Shown in pieces: positions 26,690 through 34,555 of a DNA stretch of 45,522 nt (within the stretch, counting starts at the first letter, position 1; each line of letters opens with the position of its first letter). The position numbers were made by a program, and so were the translations under genes. The stretch lies in NCBI GenBank assembly GCA_043762325.1, contig JAYUMU010000114.1:1-45522 (forward strand), given 5' to 3'. The stretch is from JANXSS01 sp025356535. GTDB taxonomy: Bacteria; Pseudomonadota; Gammaproteobacteria; Burkholderiales; Burkholderiaceae_D. The notes beneath the pieces were generated by a model. The model saw nothing but the letters and a program-made list of their open reading frames with translations, did not search any database and was not told where the DNA came from.

Positions 26690-28330
26690 ATGAAACCAAG
26701 ATTGCTGCTGCTGGTGCTGTCGTTCGCCCTGCCGTGCCCGTCCCTGTCGCAGGCCGCCGCGACGTCGTCCGCGCAGGCAGCGCATGTGCTCAATCGCCTG
26801 GCTTACGGCCCGCGCCCCGGCGACGTCGCGCGCGTCGAGGCGGTCGGCATCGACCGTTACATCGAGGCGCAGCTCGACCCCGATGCGATCGCCCTGCCCG
26901 AGACGCTGAGCCGCAAGCTCGATGCAATCGAGACCGACCGGCAAAGCGCCGGCCGTACCTTGGCCGCGTTCCAGGCGGCGCGGCAAGCCGGCCGGCAAGG
27001 CGACCAGGAAGCGCGCAAGGCAACCATTGCCCGCATCGCCGAACAGACCGCCCGGGCGCGCCTGCTGCGCGCCGTGGAAAGCCCGCGCCAGTTGCAGGAA
27101 GTGATGGTCGATTTCTGGTTCAATCACTTCAATGTGTTTGCAGGCAAGGGCATCGATCGCGCGCTGATCAATGCCTACGAGCGCGACGCCATCCGCCCGA
27201 ATGCGCTGGGCAGGTTCCGTACGCTCCTTGGCGCCACCGCCAGGGATCCGGCAATGCTGTTCTATCTCGACAACTGGCTGTCGTCGGCGGACACGCGCAA
27301 CGCTGCCGCGCCGGGCGGACCGGGCGCGCCTGCCGGCCAGATGCGCAAGGCGGCCGGCCTCAACGAGAACTATGCGCGCGAACTCATGGAGCTGCATACG
27401 CTGGGCGTCGACGCCGGCTATACGCAGGCCGACGTGACGACGCTGGCGCGCATGCTGACCGGCTGGCGCTTCACGCCACGCGCGCTGGCGCAGGACGATC
27501 TCGGCTTTCGCTTCGAGCCGGCGCGTCATGACGCCGGCGCCAAGACATGGCTGGGCCGCCCCGTCACGGCGCAGGGCCAGGACGAAGGCGAATATGCCCT
27601 CGACGTGCTGGCCATGCATCCGGCAACGGCGCACCGGCTGAGCTATCTGCTGGCCCGGTATTTCATCGAGGACGCGCCACCGGCGGCGCTCGTGGCACAG
27701 ATGACGCAGCGCTATCTCGAGACGGGCGGCGACATCCGGTCGGTGCTGCACACCCTGTTCTTCAGCCGCGAATTTCGCGATCCGGCCAGCGCCGGGAAAA
27801 AATTCAAGACGCCATACCGTTACGTGATCTCGGCCGTGCGGGCCATCGGTGCGCCACTGGTCAATGTACGACCGCTCGTCAATGCCCTGAACCAGCTTGG
27901 CATGCCGTTATACGGCTGCCAGACACCCGACGGCTACAAGAACACCGAGGCGGCCTGGCTCAATCCCGATGCGCTCACGCGCCGGCTCGGTTTTGCCACG
28001 GCGCTCGCCTCGGGACGCCTGCCGCTGGCGCAGGCAAGCGCCGATTTCGCGCCGGCAGCAGCCGCCGCATCGCCGCCGATGCTGCCAATGACGGTCAATG
28101 CGCAAGCCACGCCGCCGGCGCAGGACGACATGGCAGGCATGGCGCAACTTGACGCGCCGGGCGTACGCAGCGCAGCGACGACTGCTGCGCCGTCACGCGC
28201 CGACGATGCGGCGCTGGTCCGGACGCTCGGCCCGCTGCTGTCGGCACAGACCGTTGCGCAGGCCGGGCGCAGTCCCGTTGCGCTGCGTGCGGCACTGCTG
28301 CTGGGCAGTCCCGATTTCATGCAGCACTGA
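26690..28330 (+). CDS. DUF1800 domain protein, exported
   Basis: 546 residues. A signal peptide (LLLLVLSFALPCPSLSQA) is followed by a DUF1800 domain: HVLNRLAYGPRPGDV (~31-45), VMVDFWFNHFNVFAGKG (~140-156), NENYARELMELHTLGVDAGYTQ (in part: ARELMELHTLGV) and YGCQTPDGYKNTEAAWL late in the domain. An Ala/Pro/Met-rich linker lies around 450-500. Function of the family is unsettled; it almost always pairs with a DUF1501 gene, as here (next gene, ~100 bases downstream). The ATG at 26690 directly begins the signal. Location is likely periplasmic. Confidence 0.92.
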   Translation: MKPRLLLLVLSFALPCPSLSQAAATSSAQAAHVLNRLAYGPRPGDVARVEAVGIDRYIEAQLDPDAIALPETLSRKLDAIETDRQSAGRTLAAFQAARQAGRQGDQEARKATIARIAEQTARARLLRAVESPRQLQEVMVDFWFNHFNVFAGKGIDRALINAYERDAIRPNALGRFRTLLGATARDPAMLFYLDNWLSSADTRNAAAPGGPGAPAGQMRKAAGLNENYARELMELHTLGVDAGYTQADVTTLARMLTGWRFTPRALAQDDLGFRFEPARHDAGAKTWLGRPVTAQGQDEGEYALDVLAMHPATAHRLSYLLARYFIEDAPPAALVAQMTQRYLETGGDIRSVLHTLFFSREFRDPASAGKKFKTPYRYVISAVRAIGAPLVNVRPLVNALNQLGMPLYGCQTPDGYKNTEAAWLNPDALTRRLGFATALASGRLPLAQASADFAPAAAAASPPMLPMTVNAQATPPAQDDMAGMAQLDAPGVRSAATTAAPSRADDAALVRTLGPLLSAQTVAQAGRSPVALRAALLLGSPDFMQH

Positions 28331-28360
28331 ATCTGGTTCGACAAGTATTTCGATCCGCAG

Positions 28361-28396
28361 GTCGATTCGTACGTCGATTCGTACGTCGATTCGTGC
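28361..28396. repeat. Three tandem copies of a 12-bp unit
   Basis: GTCGATTCGTAC at 28361-28372 and 28373-28384, then GTCGATTCGTGC at 28385-28396. It occupies the gap between the DUF1800 and DUF1501 genes. Each unit contains GTACGTC/TCGTAC half-dyads, so small hairpins or iterated binding sites are possible. Confidence 0.85.
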
Positions 28397-28432
28397 AGCG
28401 CCGGCTTCGCAACTTCAGACAAGGAATGTTCC

Positions 28433-29701
28433 ATGGACCGCAGAACCTTCATGCAATCGATGGCCCTGGCCGGTGGGCTGGTCATTCCGCTAGGCGGCAC
28501 GGCCTGGGCCGCGCGGGGTGGCAATCCTGCAAGCGCCGGCAAGCTCATCGTCATCATGCTGCGCGGCGCGGTCGACGGTCTGAACGTCGTCGTGCCCTAC
28601 GGCGACCCCGGCTATGCCCGCCTGCGACCGACGATCGCCCTGGCACGGCCGGGCGCCGAGGGCGGCGTGATCGACCTCGACGGGTTTTTCGGGTTGCATC
28701 CGGGACTGGCCGACCTGCAGCCGCTATGGGTGGCGAAAAAACTTGCGTTCGTCCACGCCAGCGGATCACCCGACCCGACGCGTTCCCACTTCGATGCGCA
28801 GGACTATCTCGAGTCCGGCACGCCGGGTCGCAAATCGACGCCGGATGGCTGGCTCAACCGTCTCGCCGCCGCCCTGCCCGGCATGCCGACGCCGACCCGG
28901 GCAATCAGCATCGGGCCGGCCGCGCCACGCATTTTGGCCGGCACGATGGTGACGACGAATCTTGCGGCCGGCACCGCAGGCACGCGGCGCGACCTGCTCG
29001 ACCGCCCGGCGATCGGCGACGCATTCGGCGCGCTCTACAAGGGCAGCAGCCGGCTCGGGCAGGTCTACGAAGATGCGCGCGCATCGCACCGCGAACTCAT
29101 GGCCGCCTCGCAAAGTGAAGAAAGCGCAATCGCCGACGGCGGCGCGCCGCTGCCCAACGGCTTTCCCGGCGACGCCGCACGCCTGGCCGGCCTGATGCGA
29201 CGCGACCCCAACATCGACATTGCATTCATGGCGCTGGGCGGCTGGGATACCCATGCCGCGCAAGGTGCGGCCAAGGGACAGCTGGCGAACCGGCTGGCGC
29301 CGCTCGGTCGGGGCCTGTCGGTTCTCGCCCGCGATCTCGGCCCGGCATTCGACGACACGACCATCGTGGTCATGTCCGAATTCGGCCGGACCGCGCGCGA
29401 AAACGGCAACGGCGGCACCGACCACGGTCACGGCAATGTCATGTGGCTGCTCGGCGGCCGGGTCGCCGGCGGCCGGGTGCATGCGCAATGGCCGGGGCTG
29501 GATGCGGCAGCGCTGCACGAGGGGCGCGACCTGGCCGTCACCACCGATTTTCGCAGCGTGCTCATGCAGGTGTGCCGGCAGCAGTTGCCGCACAAGGACG
29601 CCGCGCTCGGCGCACTCTTTCCCGGCATGCTAGTGTCGCCGCCGGACTCGCTGCCCCTGTTCGCAGGCGCGCCCGCGCCGCAGGAGCGCCGCCTCACCTG
29701 A
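28433..29701 (+). CDS. DUF1501 domain protein with Tat signal
   Basis: 422 residues. A twin-arginine signal (DRRTFMQSMALAGGLVIPLG) precedes a DUF1501 domain of the alkaline-phosphatase/sulfatase-like fold. Features: LIVIMLRGAVDGLNVVVPYGD (in part: MLRGAVDGLN), FVHASGSPDPTRSHFDAQDYLE (SHFDAQDY), GGWDTHAAQG, VVMSEFGRTARENGNGGTDHGHGN (in part: SEFGRT, GTDHGHG). The Asp/His-rich sites DTH, TDHGHG and HFDAQD are those expected to hold metal ions. It acts outside the cytoplasm after folding with cofactor, hence Tat export. It forms a unit with the DUF1800 gene upstream. Substrate unknown. Confidence 0.92.
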   Translation: MDRRTFMQSMALAGGLVIPLGGTAWAARGGNPASAGKLIVIMLRGAVDGLNVVVPYGDPGYARLRPTIALARPGAEGGVIDLDGFFGLHPGLADLQPLWVAKKLAFVHASGSPDPTRSHFDAQDYLESGTPGRKSTPDGWLNRLAAALPGMPTPTRAISIGPAAPRILAGTMVTTNLAAGTAGTRRDLLDRPAIGDAFGALYKGSSRLGQVYEDARASHRELMAASQSEESAIADGGAPLPNGFPGDAARLAGLMRRDPNIDIAFMALGGWDTHAAQGAAKGQLANRLAPLGRGLSVLARDLGPAFDDTTIVVMSEFGRTARENGNGGTDHGHGNVMWLLGGRVAGGRVHAQWPGLDAAALHEGRDLAVTTDFRSVLMQVCRQQLPHKDAALGALFPGMLVSPPDSLPLFAGAPAPQERRLT

Positions 29702-29820
29702 TCGACGCCGGCAGCGCCTGCCCGCCTGCGCACACCGGATCGTTCGATTTCAGAAGACAGTTCGCCCGCGTTGGTCCATGCTGGGGTCATGCAAACGCCA
29801 CGCCGGAAGGTAATTACCCC

Positions 29821-30195
29821 ATGGAAAGCACTGCTCGGTATCACGAACACATAGAAGACTGCATCCGTTCGGCGCAGCACTGCCACGATGTCTGCCTGCG
29901 CAGCGCGATGGATCATTGCCTGCATGCGGGCGAGGCGCACGTCGAGCCGGAACAATATTGCCTGCTGATGAACTGCGTCGACATCTGCCAGCTCACCGCC
30001 AACTTCCAGACCGGCAGGTCGCGCTTCAGTGCGCAGCTGTGCGGCCTGTGCGCCGAGATCTGCGAAACCGCCGCCAGGAGCTGCGCCCAGATCGACGGCA
30101 TGGCGCACTGTGCGCAGGCGTGCGCGGACTGTGCGCAGGCCTGCCGGCGCGCCGGCGGCGTGCATGATGTCAATTGCGGCTATGGCGCTGCGTGA
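29821..30195 (+). CDS. Four-helix-bundle copper-binding protein (Csp/DUF326-like)
   Basis: 124 residues with 16 cysteines, most in CxxxC or CxxC spacing along helices (Cys14, 21, 25, 33, 47, 52, 56, 74, 77, 81, 88, 97, 101, 104, 108, 119). This is the pattern of copper-storage proteins, where Cys residues line the core of a four-helix bundle and hold many Cu(I) ions. There is no signal peptide, so it is the cytosolic (Csp3-like) type. GGAAGG lies 10-15 bases before the ATG at 29821. The stop codon overlaps the start of the phosphoketolase gene, indicating one transcript. Metal specificity is inferred from the family. Confidence 0.88.
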   Translation: MESTARYHEHIEDCIRSAQHCHDVCLRSAMDHCLHAGEAHVEPEQYCLLMNCVDICQLTANFQTGRSRFSAQLCGLCAEICETAARSCAQIDGMAHCAQACADCAQACRRAGGVHDVNCGYGAA

Positions 30196-32575
30196 GGCGA
30201 TGCGCATGGACGGTCCGCTTTGCCCCGAGCTTCTGCGAAAGATCGACGCCTACTGGCGCGCGGCGAATTATCTTTCGGTCGGCCAGATCTACCTGCAGGA
30301 CAATCCGCTGCTGGCCGCGCCGCTGGCGCTTGCCGACATCAAGCCGCGCCTGCTCGGCCACTGGGGCACCACGCCCGGCCTGAACCTGCTGTATGTCCAC
30401 CTGAACCGGCTGATCGGCCAGCATGACCTGAACATGATGTACGTGATCGGCCCCGGTCATGGCGGCCCCGGCATCGTCGCCAACACCTATCTGGAAGGCA
30501 CCTACAGCGAACACTATCCGGCCATCTCGCGCGACACCGAAGGACTGCGCCGGCTGTTTCGCCAGTTCTCCTGGCCGTATGGCATACCGAGCCACGTCTC
30601 GCCGGAGATACCGGGCTCGATTCATGAAGGCGGCGAGCTCGGCTACAGCCTGGCGCATGCCTATGGCGCAGCGTTCGACAATGCCGACCTGATCGTCGCC
30701 TGCGTGGTGGGCGACGGCGAAGCGGAGACCGGCGCCCTGGCGGCCAGCTGGCATGCCAACAAGTTCGTCAATCCCGCGCGAGACGGCGCGGTGCTGCCGA
30801 TCCTGCACCTGAACGGCTACAAGATCGCCAACCCGACCGTGCTCGCGCGCATCGGCCGCGATGAACTGATCGCGCTCTTTCACGGTTATGGCCACGAGCC
30901 GCATTTCGTCGAGGGCGACGACCCGGCGCTGGTGCACCAGGCGCTGGCGGGCACGCTCGACACGGTGCTGGCGCGCATCCGCGAAATCCAGCGGCACGCG
31001 CGCGCGCCGGCCGACCCCGCGCAACTCGAACGGCCACGCTGGCCGATGATCGTGCTGCGCACGCCCAAAGGCTGGACCGGGCCGAAAATGGTCGACGGCA
31101 AGCCGGTCGAGGGCACCTGGCGGGCGCATCAGGTGCCGATTGCCGACATGGCTTCGCCGCTGCACCGGCAACAGCTGGAAGACTGGCTGCGCAGCTACCG
31201 GCCGCAGGAACTGTTCGACCCGCAGGGTCGCCTGTTGCCCGAACTGGCGGCACTGGCGCCGACCGGACGCCGTCGCATGGGCGCCAATGCGCATGCGAAC
31301 GGCGGCGCCCTGCTGCAGGCGCTGGTGCTGCCGGACATGCACGGCCATGCGGTGCCGGTGCAGCAGCCCGGCAGCGTGCGGGCCGAAGCGACCCGGGTCC
31401 TGGGCGGCTTCCTGCGCGAAGTCATGCGCCTGAACCTGGCTGCCGCCAACTTCCGGCTGTTCGGGCCGGACGAGACCGCGTCGAACCGGCTGGAAGCGGT
31501 CTTCGAGGTCAGCGGCAAGGCGTGGATGGCCGCCATCGAGGCAGGCGACAATCACCTCGCCGTCGACGGCCGGGTCATGGAAGTGCTGAGCGAACACCTG
31601 TGCCAGGGCTGGCTGGAAGGCTACCTGCTGACCGGCCGCCACGGCCTGTTTTCCTGTTACGAAGCCTTCATCCACATCATCGACTCGATGCTGAACCAGC
31701 ATGCAAAGTGGCTGAAGGTGTGCAACCAGATCGCCTGGCGGCGGCCGATTGCCTCCCTTAACTACCTGCTGACCTCGCATGTCTGGGAGCAGGACCACAA
31801 TGGATTCTCCCATCAGGATCCGGGCTTCATCGACCATGTCGCCAACAAGAAGGCCGGCGTGGTGCGCATCTACCTGCCGCCGGATGCGAACTGCCTGCTG
31901 TCGGTGGCCGACCACTGCCTGCGCAGCAGGAACTACATCAACGTCATCGTCGCCGGCAAGCAGCCATCGTTTCAATGGCTCGACATGGCTGCCGCCGCAC
32001 GCCACTGCGCCGCCGGCGCGTCGATCTGGCAATGGGCCGGCAACGGCGGCGACGATCCGGACGTGGTGATGGCCTGTGCCGGCGACGTGCCGACGCAGGA
32101 GACGCTGGCAGCCGTCATGCAGCTGCGCGGCGACGTGCCCGGCATCCGCATCCGCGTGGTCAACGTGGTCGACCTGATGGTGCTGCAGCCGCCGTCCGAG
32201 CATCCGCACGGCCTTACCGACGCCGCATTCGATGCGCTGTTTACCATCGACCGGCCGGTGATCTTCGCCTTTCACGGCTATCCCGCCATGATCCACAAGC
32301 TTGCCTACCGTCGTCGCAATCACGCCAACATGCATGTGCGCGGCTACCGCGAGGAAGGCACCATCACCACTTCGTTCGACATGGTGGTGCTCAACAATCT
32401 CGACCGCTTCCAGCTCGCGCTCGACGCCGTGAAGCACGTACCGCGACTGGCCGGCCAGGTGGCGGCTGCGACCGCATGCTACCAAAGCGCGATGGCGCGC
32501 CACAAGGACTACATCAGCGCGCACGGCATCGACCTGCCGGAGATTCGCGACTGGCGCTGGCAGGCGCCGCCATGA
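30182..32575 (+). CDS. xfp: Phosphoketolase (xylulose 5-phosphate / fructose 6-phosphate)
   Basis: About 797 residues, cytoplasmic, thiamine-diphosphate enzyme that splits xylulose 5-P (and often fructose 6-P) with phosphate to acetyl phosphate plus a triose or tetrose phosphate. Signatures: ELLRKIDAYWRAANYLSVGQIYLQDNPLL (in part: YWRAANYLSVGQIYL), GHWGTTPGLNLLYVHLNR (in part), VIGPGHGGPG, SHVSPEIPGSIHEGGELGYSL (in part: GSIHEGGELGY), the ThDP motif GDGEAETGALAASWHANKF (GDGEAETG), and NHNGFSHQDPG-type QDHNGFSHQDPG. The start is uncertain among ATGs at 30164, 30182, 30200 and 30206. All overlap or abut the Csp-like gene end, so translation is probably coupled. Confidence 0.95.
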   Translation: MALREAMRMDGPLCPELLRKIDAYWRAANYLSVGQIYLQDNPLLAAPLALADIKPRLLGHWGTTPGLNLLYVHLNRLIGQHDLNMMYVIGPGHGGPGIVANTYLEGTYSEHYPAISRDTEGLRRLFRQFSWPYGIPSHVSPEIPGSIHEGGELGYSLAHAYGAAFDNADLIVACVVGDGEAETGALAASWHANKFVNPARDGAVLPILHLNGYKIANPTVLARIGRDELIALFHGYGHEPHFVEGDDPALVHQALAGTLDTVLARIREIQRHARAPADPAQLERPRWPMIVLRTPKGWTGPKMVDGKPVEGTWRAHQVPIADMASPLHRQQLEDWLRSYRPQELFDPQGRLLPELAALAPTGRRRMGANAHANGGALLQALVLPDMHGHAVPVQQPGSVRAEATRVLGGFLREVMRLNLAAANFRLFGPDETASNRLEAVFEVSGKAWMAAIEAGDNHLAVDGRVMEVLSEHLCQGWLEGYLLTGRHGLFSCYEAFIHIIDSMLNQHAKWLKVCNQIAWRRPIASLNYLLTSHVWEQDHNGFSHQDPGFIDHVANKKAGVVRIYLPPDANCLLSVADHCLRSRNYINVIVAGKQPSFQWLDMAAAARHCAAGASIWQWAGNGGDDPDVVMACAGDVPTQETLAAVMQLRGDVPGIRIRVVNVVDLMVLQPPSEHPHGLTDAAFDALFTIDRPVIFAFHGYPAMIHKLAYRRRNHANMHVRGYREEGTITTSFDMVVLNNLDRFQLALDAVKHVPRLAGQVAAATACYQSAMARHKDYISAHGIDLPEIRDWRWQAPP

Positions 32576-32667
32576 GGACGCAGGCATCCTGGCGCATCGG
32601 CGCTGCCGCACAGGCCGGTGGCGATCCTTCAAACTGACTTTCAATGCAATCGGACGGAGTAAACATC

Positions 32668-33408
32668 ATGCCAAGCGCACGCCAGCTCATGACGCAACCG
32701 GTACTCACGGTGCGCAGCGACGACACCATCCACAATGCAATCGAGCGCATGCTCGGCAACGGCGTCAGCGGCTTGCCGGTCGTCGGCGCCGATGGCGCGC
32801 TGGTCGGCATGCTGACCGAGGGCGACCTGTTGCGCCGCACCGAAATCGGCACCGACAAGGTCCGCCCGCACTGGCTGGCGTTCCTGGTCGGGCCTGGCAA
32901 GCTGGCCGACGAATACACTCATGCCCACAGCCAGACGGTGGCCGACGTCATGAGCAGTCACGTCATCCATGCGCCGCCGACGGCAAGCCTGGAGTCGCTG
33001 GCCAGCCTGATGCAGGCAAAGCATGTCAAGCGCATTGCGATCGTGGAAAACGACCGGTTGATCGGCGTGGTCGGCCGCACCGACCTATTGCGCGCCATCT
33101 CGAAGGCATTTGCTGCAACGGCCGGCCAGAGCAGTCCTGACAGCGAAATCAAGGCGCGCCTGTGGAGCGAACTCAACGGCACCGAATGGGCGCCCTGCAA
33201 GACGATCACCATCGGCGTTGCCGCCGGCGTCGTCACCCTGGGCGGCATCATCATGGACGGGCGCGAACGCCAGGCGCTGTGTGCCGCCGCCGCAGGCATA
33301 CCCGGCGTCAAGAGCGTGCGCGATCACATGACCTGGGTCGACATGACGACCGGCACCGTGATCGATGAAGGCGGCGATGTCGCCGCGCGCAACAAGGAAG
33401 CGTCCTGA
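32668..33408 (+). CDS. CBS-pair protein with C-terminal BON domain
   Basis: 246 residues, cytoplasmic. CBS domain 1 (~3-60: LMTQPVLTVRSDDTIHNAIERML, in part) and CBS domain 2 (~92-150: VMSSHVIHAPPTASL, HVKRIAIVENDRLIGVVGRTDLLRAI in part) form a Bateman module that binds adenine nucleotides. A BON-like domain (~160-225: ITIGVAAGVVTLGGIIMDGRER in part) follows. GGAG eight bases before the ATG at 32668 fixes the start. The architecture is common in proteobacteria with phosphoketolase/acetate-metabolism clusters. It may sense energy state for the neighbouring genes, which is inference. Confidence 0.88.
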   Translation: MPSARQLMTQPVLTVRSDDTIHNAIERMLGNGVSGLPVVGADGALVGMLTEGDLLRRTEIGTDKVRPHWLAFLVGPGKLADEYTHAHSQTVADVMSSHVIHAPPTASLESLASLMQAKHVKRIAIVENDRLIGVVGRTDLLRAISKAFAATAGQSSPDSEIKARLWSELNGTEWAPCKTITIGVAAGVVTLGGIIMDGRERQALCAAAAGIPGVKSVRDHMTWVDMTTGTVIDEGGDVAARNKEAS

Positions 33409-33736
33409 CCCGACTTGATGCCGGGCTGCCAGGGCCTGCGCCAGTTGCACCGTAAGGCGGCCATCTCCGCCGGCCGTCTGCGCGGCTGTGCGGTCACCGC
33501 AGCTGCCTGTCCGGCACGACGGACCTGCACCACGGACCTGCACCACCGCATGCAGCTCGCCCTTGCCGCCACAGGTCCGGACATGCCCGCATTGCCCCAG
33601 GCGCGCCTTCTGATGGACCCAGTGTGCCGGCTGGCAGAACCCACGATCAAGGCGCTATTGCACTGCACAATGCCCTCCAAGCGTTAATTACCAATGGTGC
33701 TACTATCGGTAAATACTCTTCCTTGGGGAAACATTT
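33409..33736. other. Intergenic region with a 13-bp tandem duplication
   Basis: About 328 bases with no convincing gene. CGGACCTGCACCA is duplicated in tandem at 33520-33532 and 33533-33545. The last 60 bases, before the EAL gene, are AT-richer and probably carry its promoter. Confidence 0.5.
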
Positions 33737-34516
33737 ATGCAGATGCTAGAAATCAGGCCGCGCCCGGTCGAAATCCGCGACGCAGGCTGCGCCGCGTGCA
33801 AGGAGCCGCTGGGCTTTGACTTCACGTTTGCATTCCAACCAATCGTCGATGTGCAGACGCGCTCCATCTACGCCTATGAGTCGCTGGTGCGTGGGGTAAA
33901 CGGCGAAGGCGCCGCAGAGGTGCTCGGCCTGGTCAACGACGGCAACCGCTACCGCTTCGATCAGGGCTGTCGCATCCGCAGCATCTTTCTGGCGCAGCGA
34001 CTCGGCATGAAGACGCGGATTTCGATAAATTTCCTGCCCAATGCGGTGTATCAGCCGGAGCTGTGCATCCGCACCACGATCGCGGCAGCTGTCGCGGCGA
34101 ATTTTCCGCTCGAGCAGATCATCTTCGAAGTCACCGAATCCGAGCAGATCCTCGAACCCGGCAAATTGCTGTCCATTTTTAATTATTACCGCAAGCGCGG
34201 CTTCGCAACCGCAATCGACGACTTCGGTGCAGGCTATGCGGGGCTGGGCCTGTTGACAGATTTTCAGCCGGATATCATCAAGATCGACATCAAGCTGGTG
34301 CGCGACATCGACAGCAATCCGGTCAAGCAGGCGGTCGTCGAGGGCATCCTGCTGACCACTCGAAAGCTTGGCGTGAAGGTCATTGCGGAAGGCGTGGAAA
34401 CACGTGCCGAAGCAAAATGGTTCAAGGCAAACGGCATCCATCTTATGCAGGGATACTACTTTGCCCGTCCCGGTTTCGAGTCGCTGCCGACGGTATCGAA
34501 CTGGGATTTCGACTAG
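33737..34516 (+). CDS. Stand-alone EAL-domain c-di-GMP phosphodiesterase
   Basis: 259 residues, cytoplasmic. A short N-terminus with a CxxC pair (GCAACKEP, Cys18 and Cys21) precedes an EAL domain that hydrolyses c-di-GMP to pGpG. Motifs: YESLVRG (Glu48, EAL written ESL), SINFLPN, FEVTESE, AIDDFGAGYAGL, IIKIDIKLV, VIAEGVET and LMQGYYFARP. All metal and catalytic residues expected for activity are present. The class resembles the EAL part of BLUF-EAL proteins, here without a sensor domain. The CAAC pair might sense redox or metal. GGGGAA precedes the ATG. Confidence 0.9.
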   Translation: MQMLEIRPRPVEIRDAGCAACKEPLGFDFTFAFQPIVDVQTRSIYAYESLVRGVNGEGAAEVLGLVNDGNRYRFDQGCRIRSIFLAQRLGMKTRISINFLPNAVYQPELCIRTTIAAAVAANFPLEQIIFEVTESEQILEPGKLLSIFNYYRKRGFATAIDDFGAGYAGLGLLTDFQPDIIKIDIKLVRDIDSNPVKQAVVEGILLTTRKLGVKVIAEGVETRAEAKWFKANGIHLMQGYYFARPGFESLPTVSNWDFD

Positions 34517-34540
34517 CCGGGCGCAAGCACCGCGCCCGGC
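34516..34540. terminator. Bidirectional hairpin between convergent genes
   Basis: GCCGGGCGC, seven-base loop, GCGCCCGGC: a perfect 9-bp stem overlapping the EAL stop and ending 16 bases before the dctM stop. Strong stem but no T-run. Confidence 0.6.
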
Positions 34541-34555
34541 CCTCAGCGCGCAGGC

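Noticed and set aside
28337..28393. Cluster of TTCG motifs between DUF1800 and DUF1501 genes
   Set aside because: Starts are 12, 17 or 29 bases apart, never 20 as required for an hrpII box; explained by the 12-bp tandem repeat.
32572..32637. 21-codon frame overlapping the phosphoketolase stop (ATGA)
   Set aside because: Too short and without conserved features to support, though the overlap is of the coupling type.
30170..32644. Long open frame antisense to phosphoketolase
   Set aside because: Same shadow effect; the sense-strand phosphoketolase explains the region.
33415..33687. 90-codon frame between the CBS-BON and EAL genes
   Set aside because: Arg/Ala/Cys-rich composition, internal tandem duplication and no upstream ribosome site; probably non-coding.
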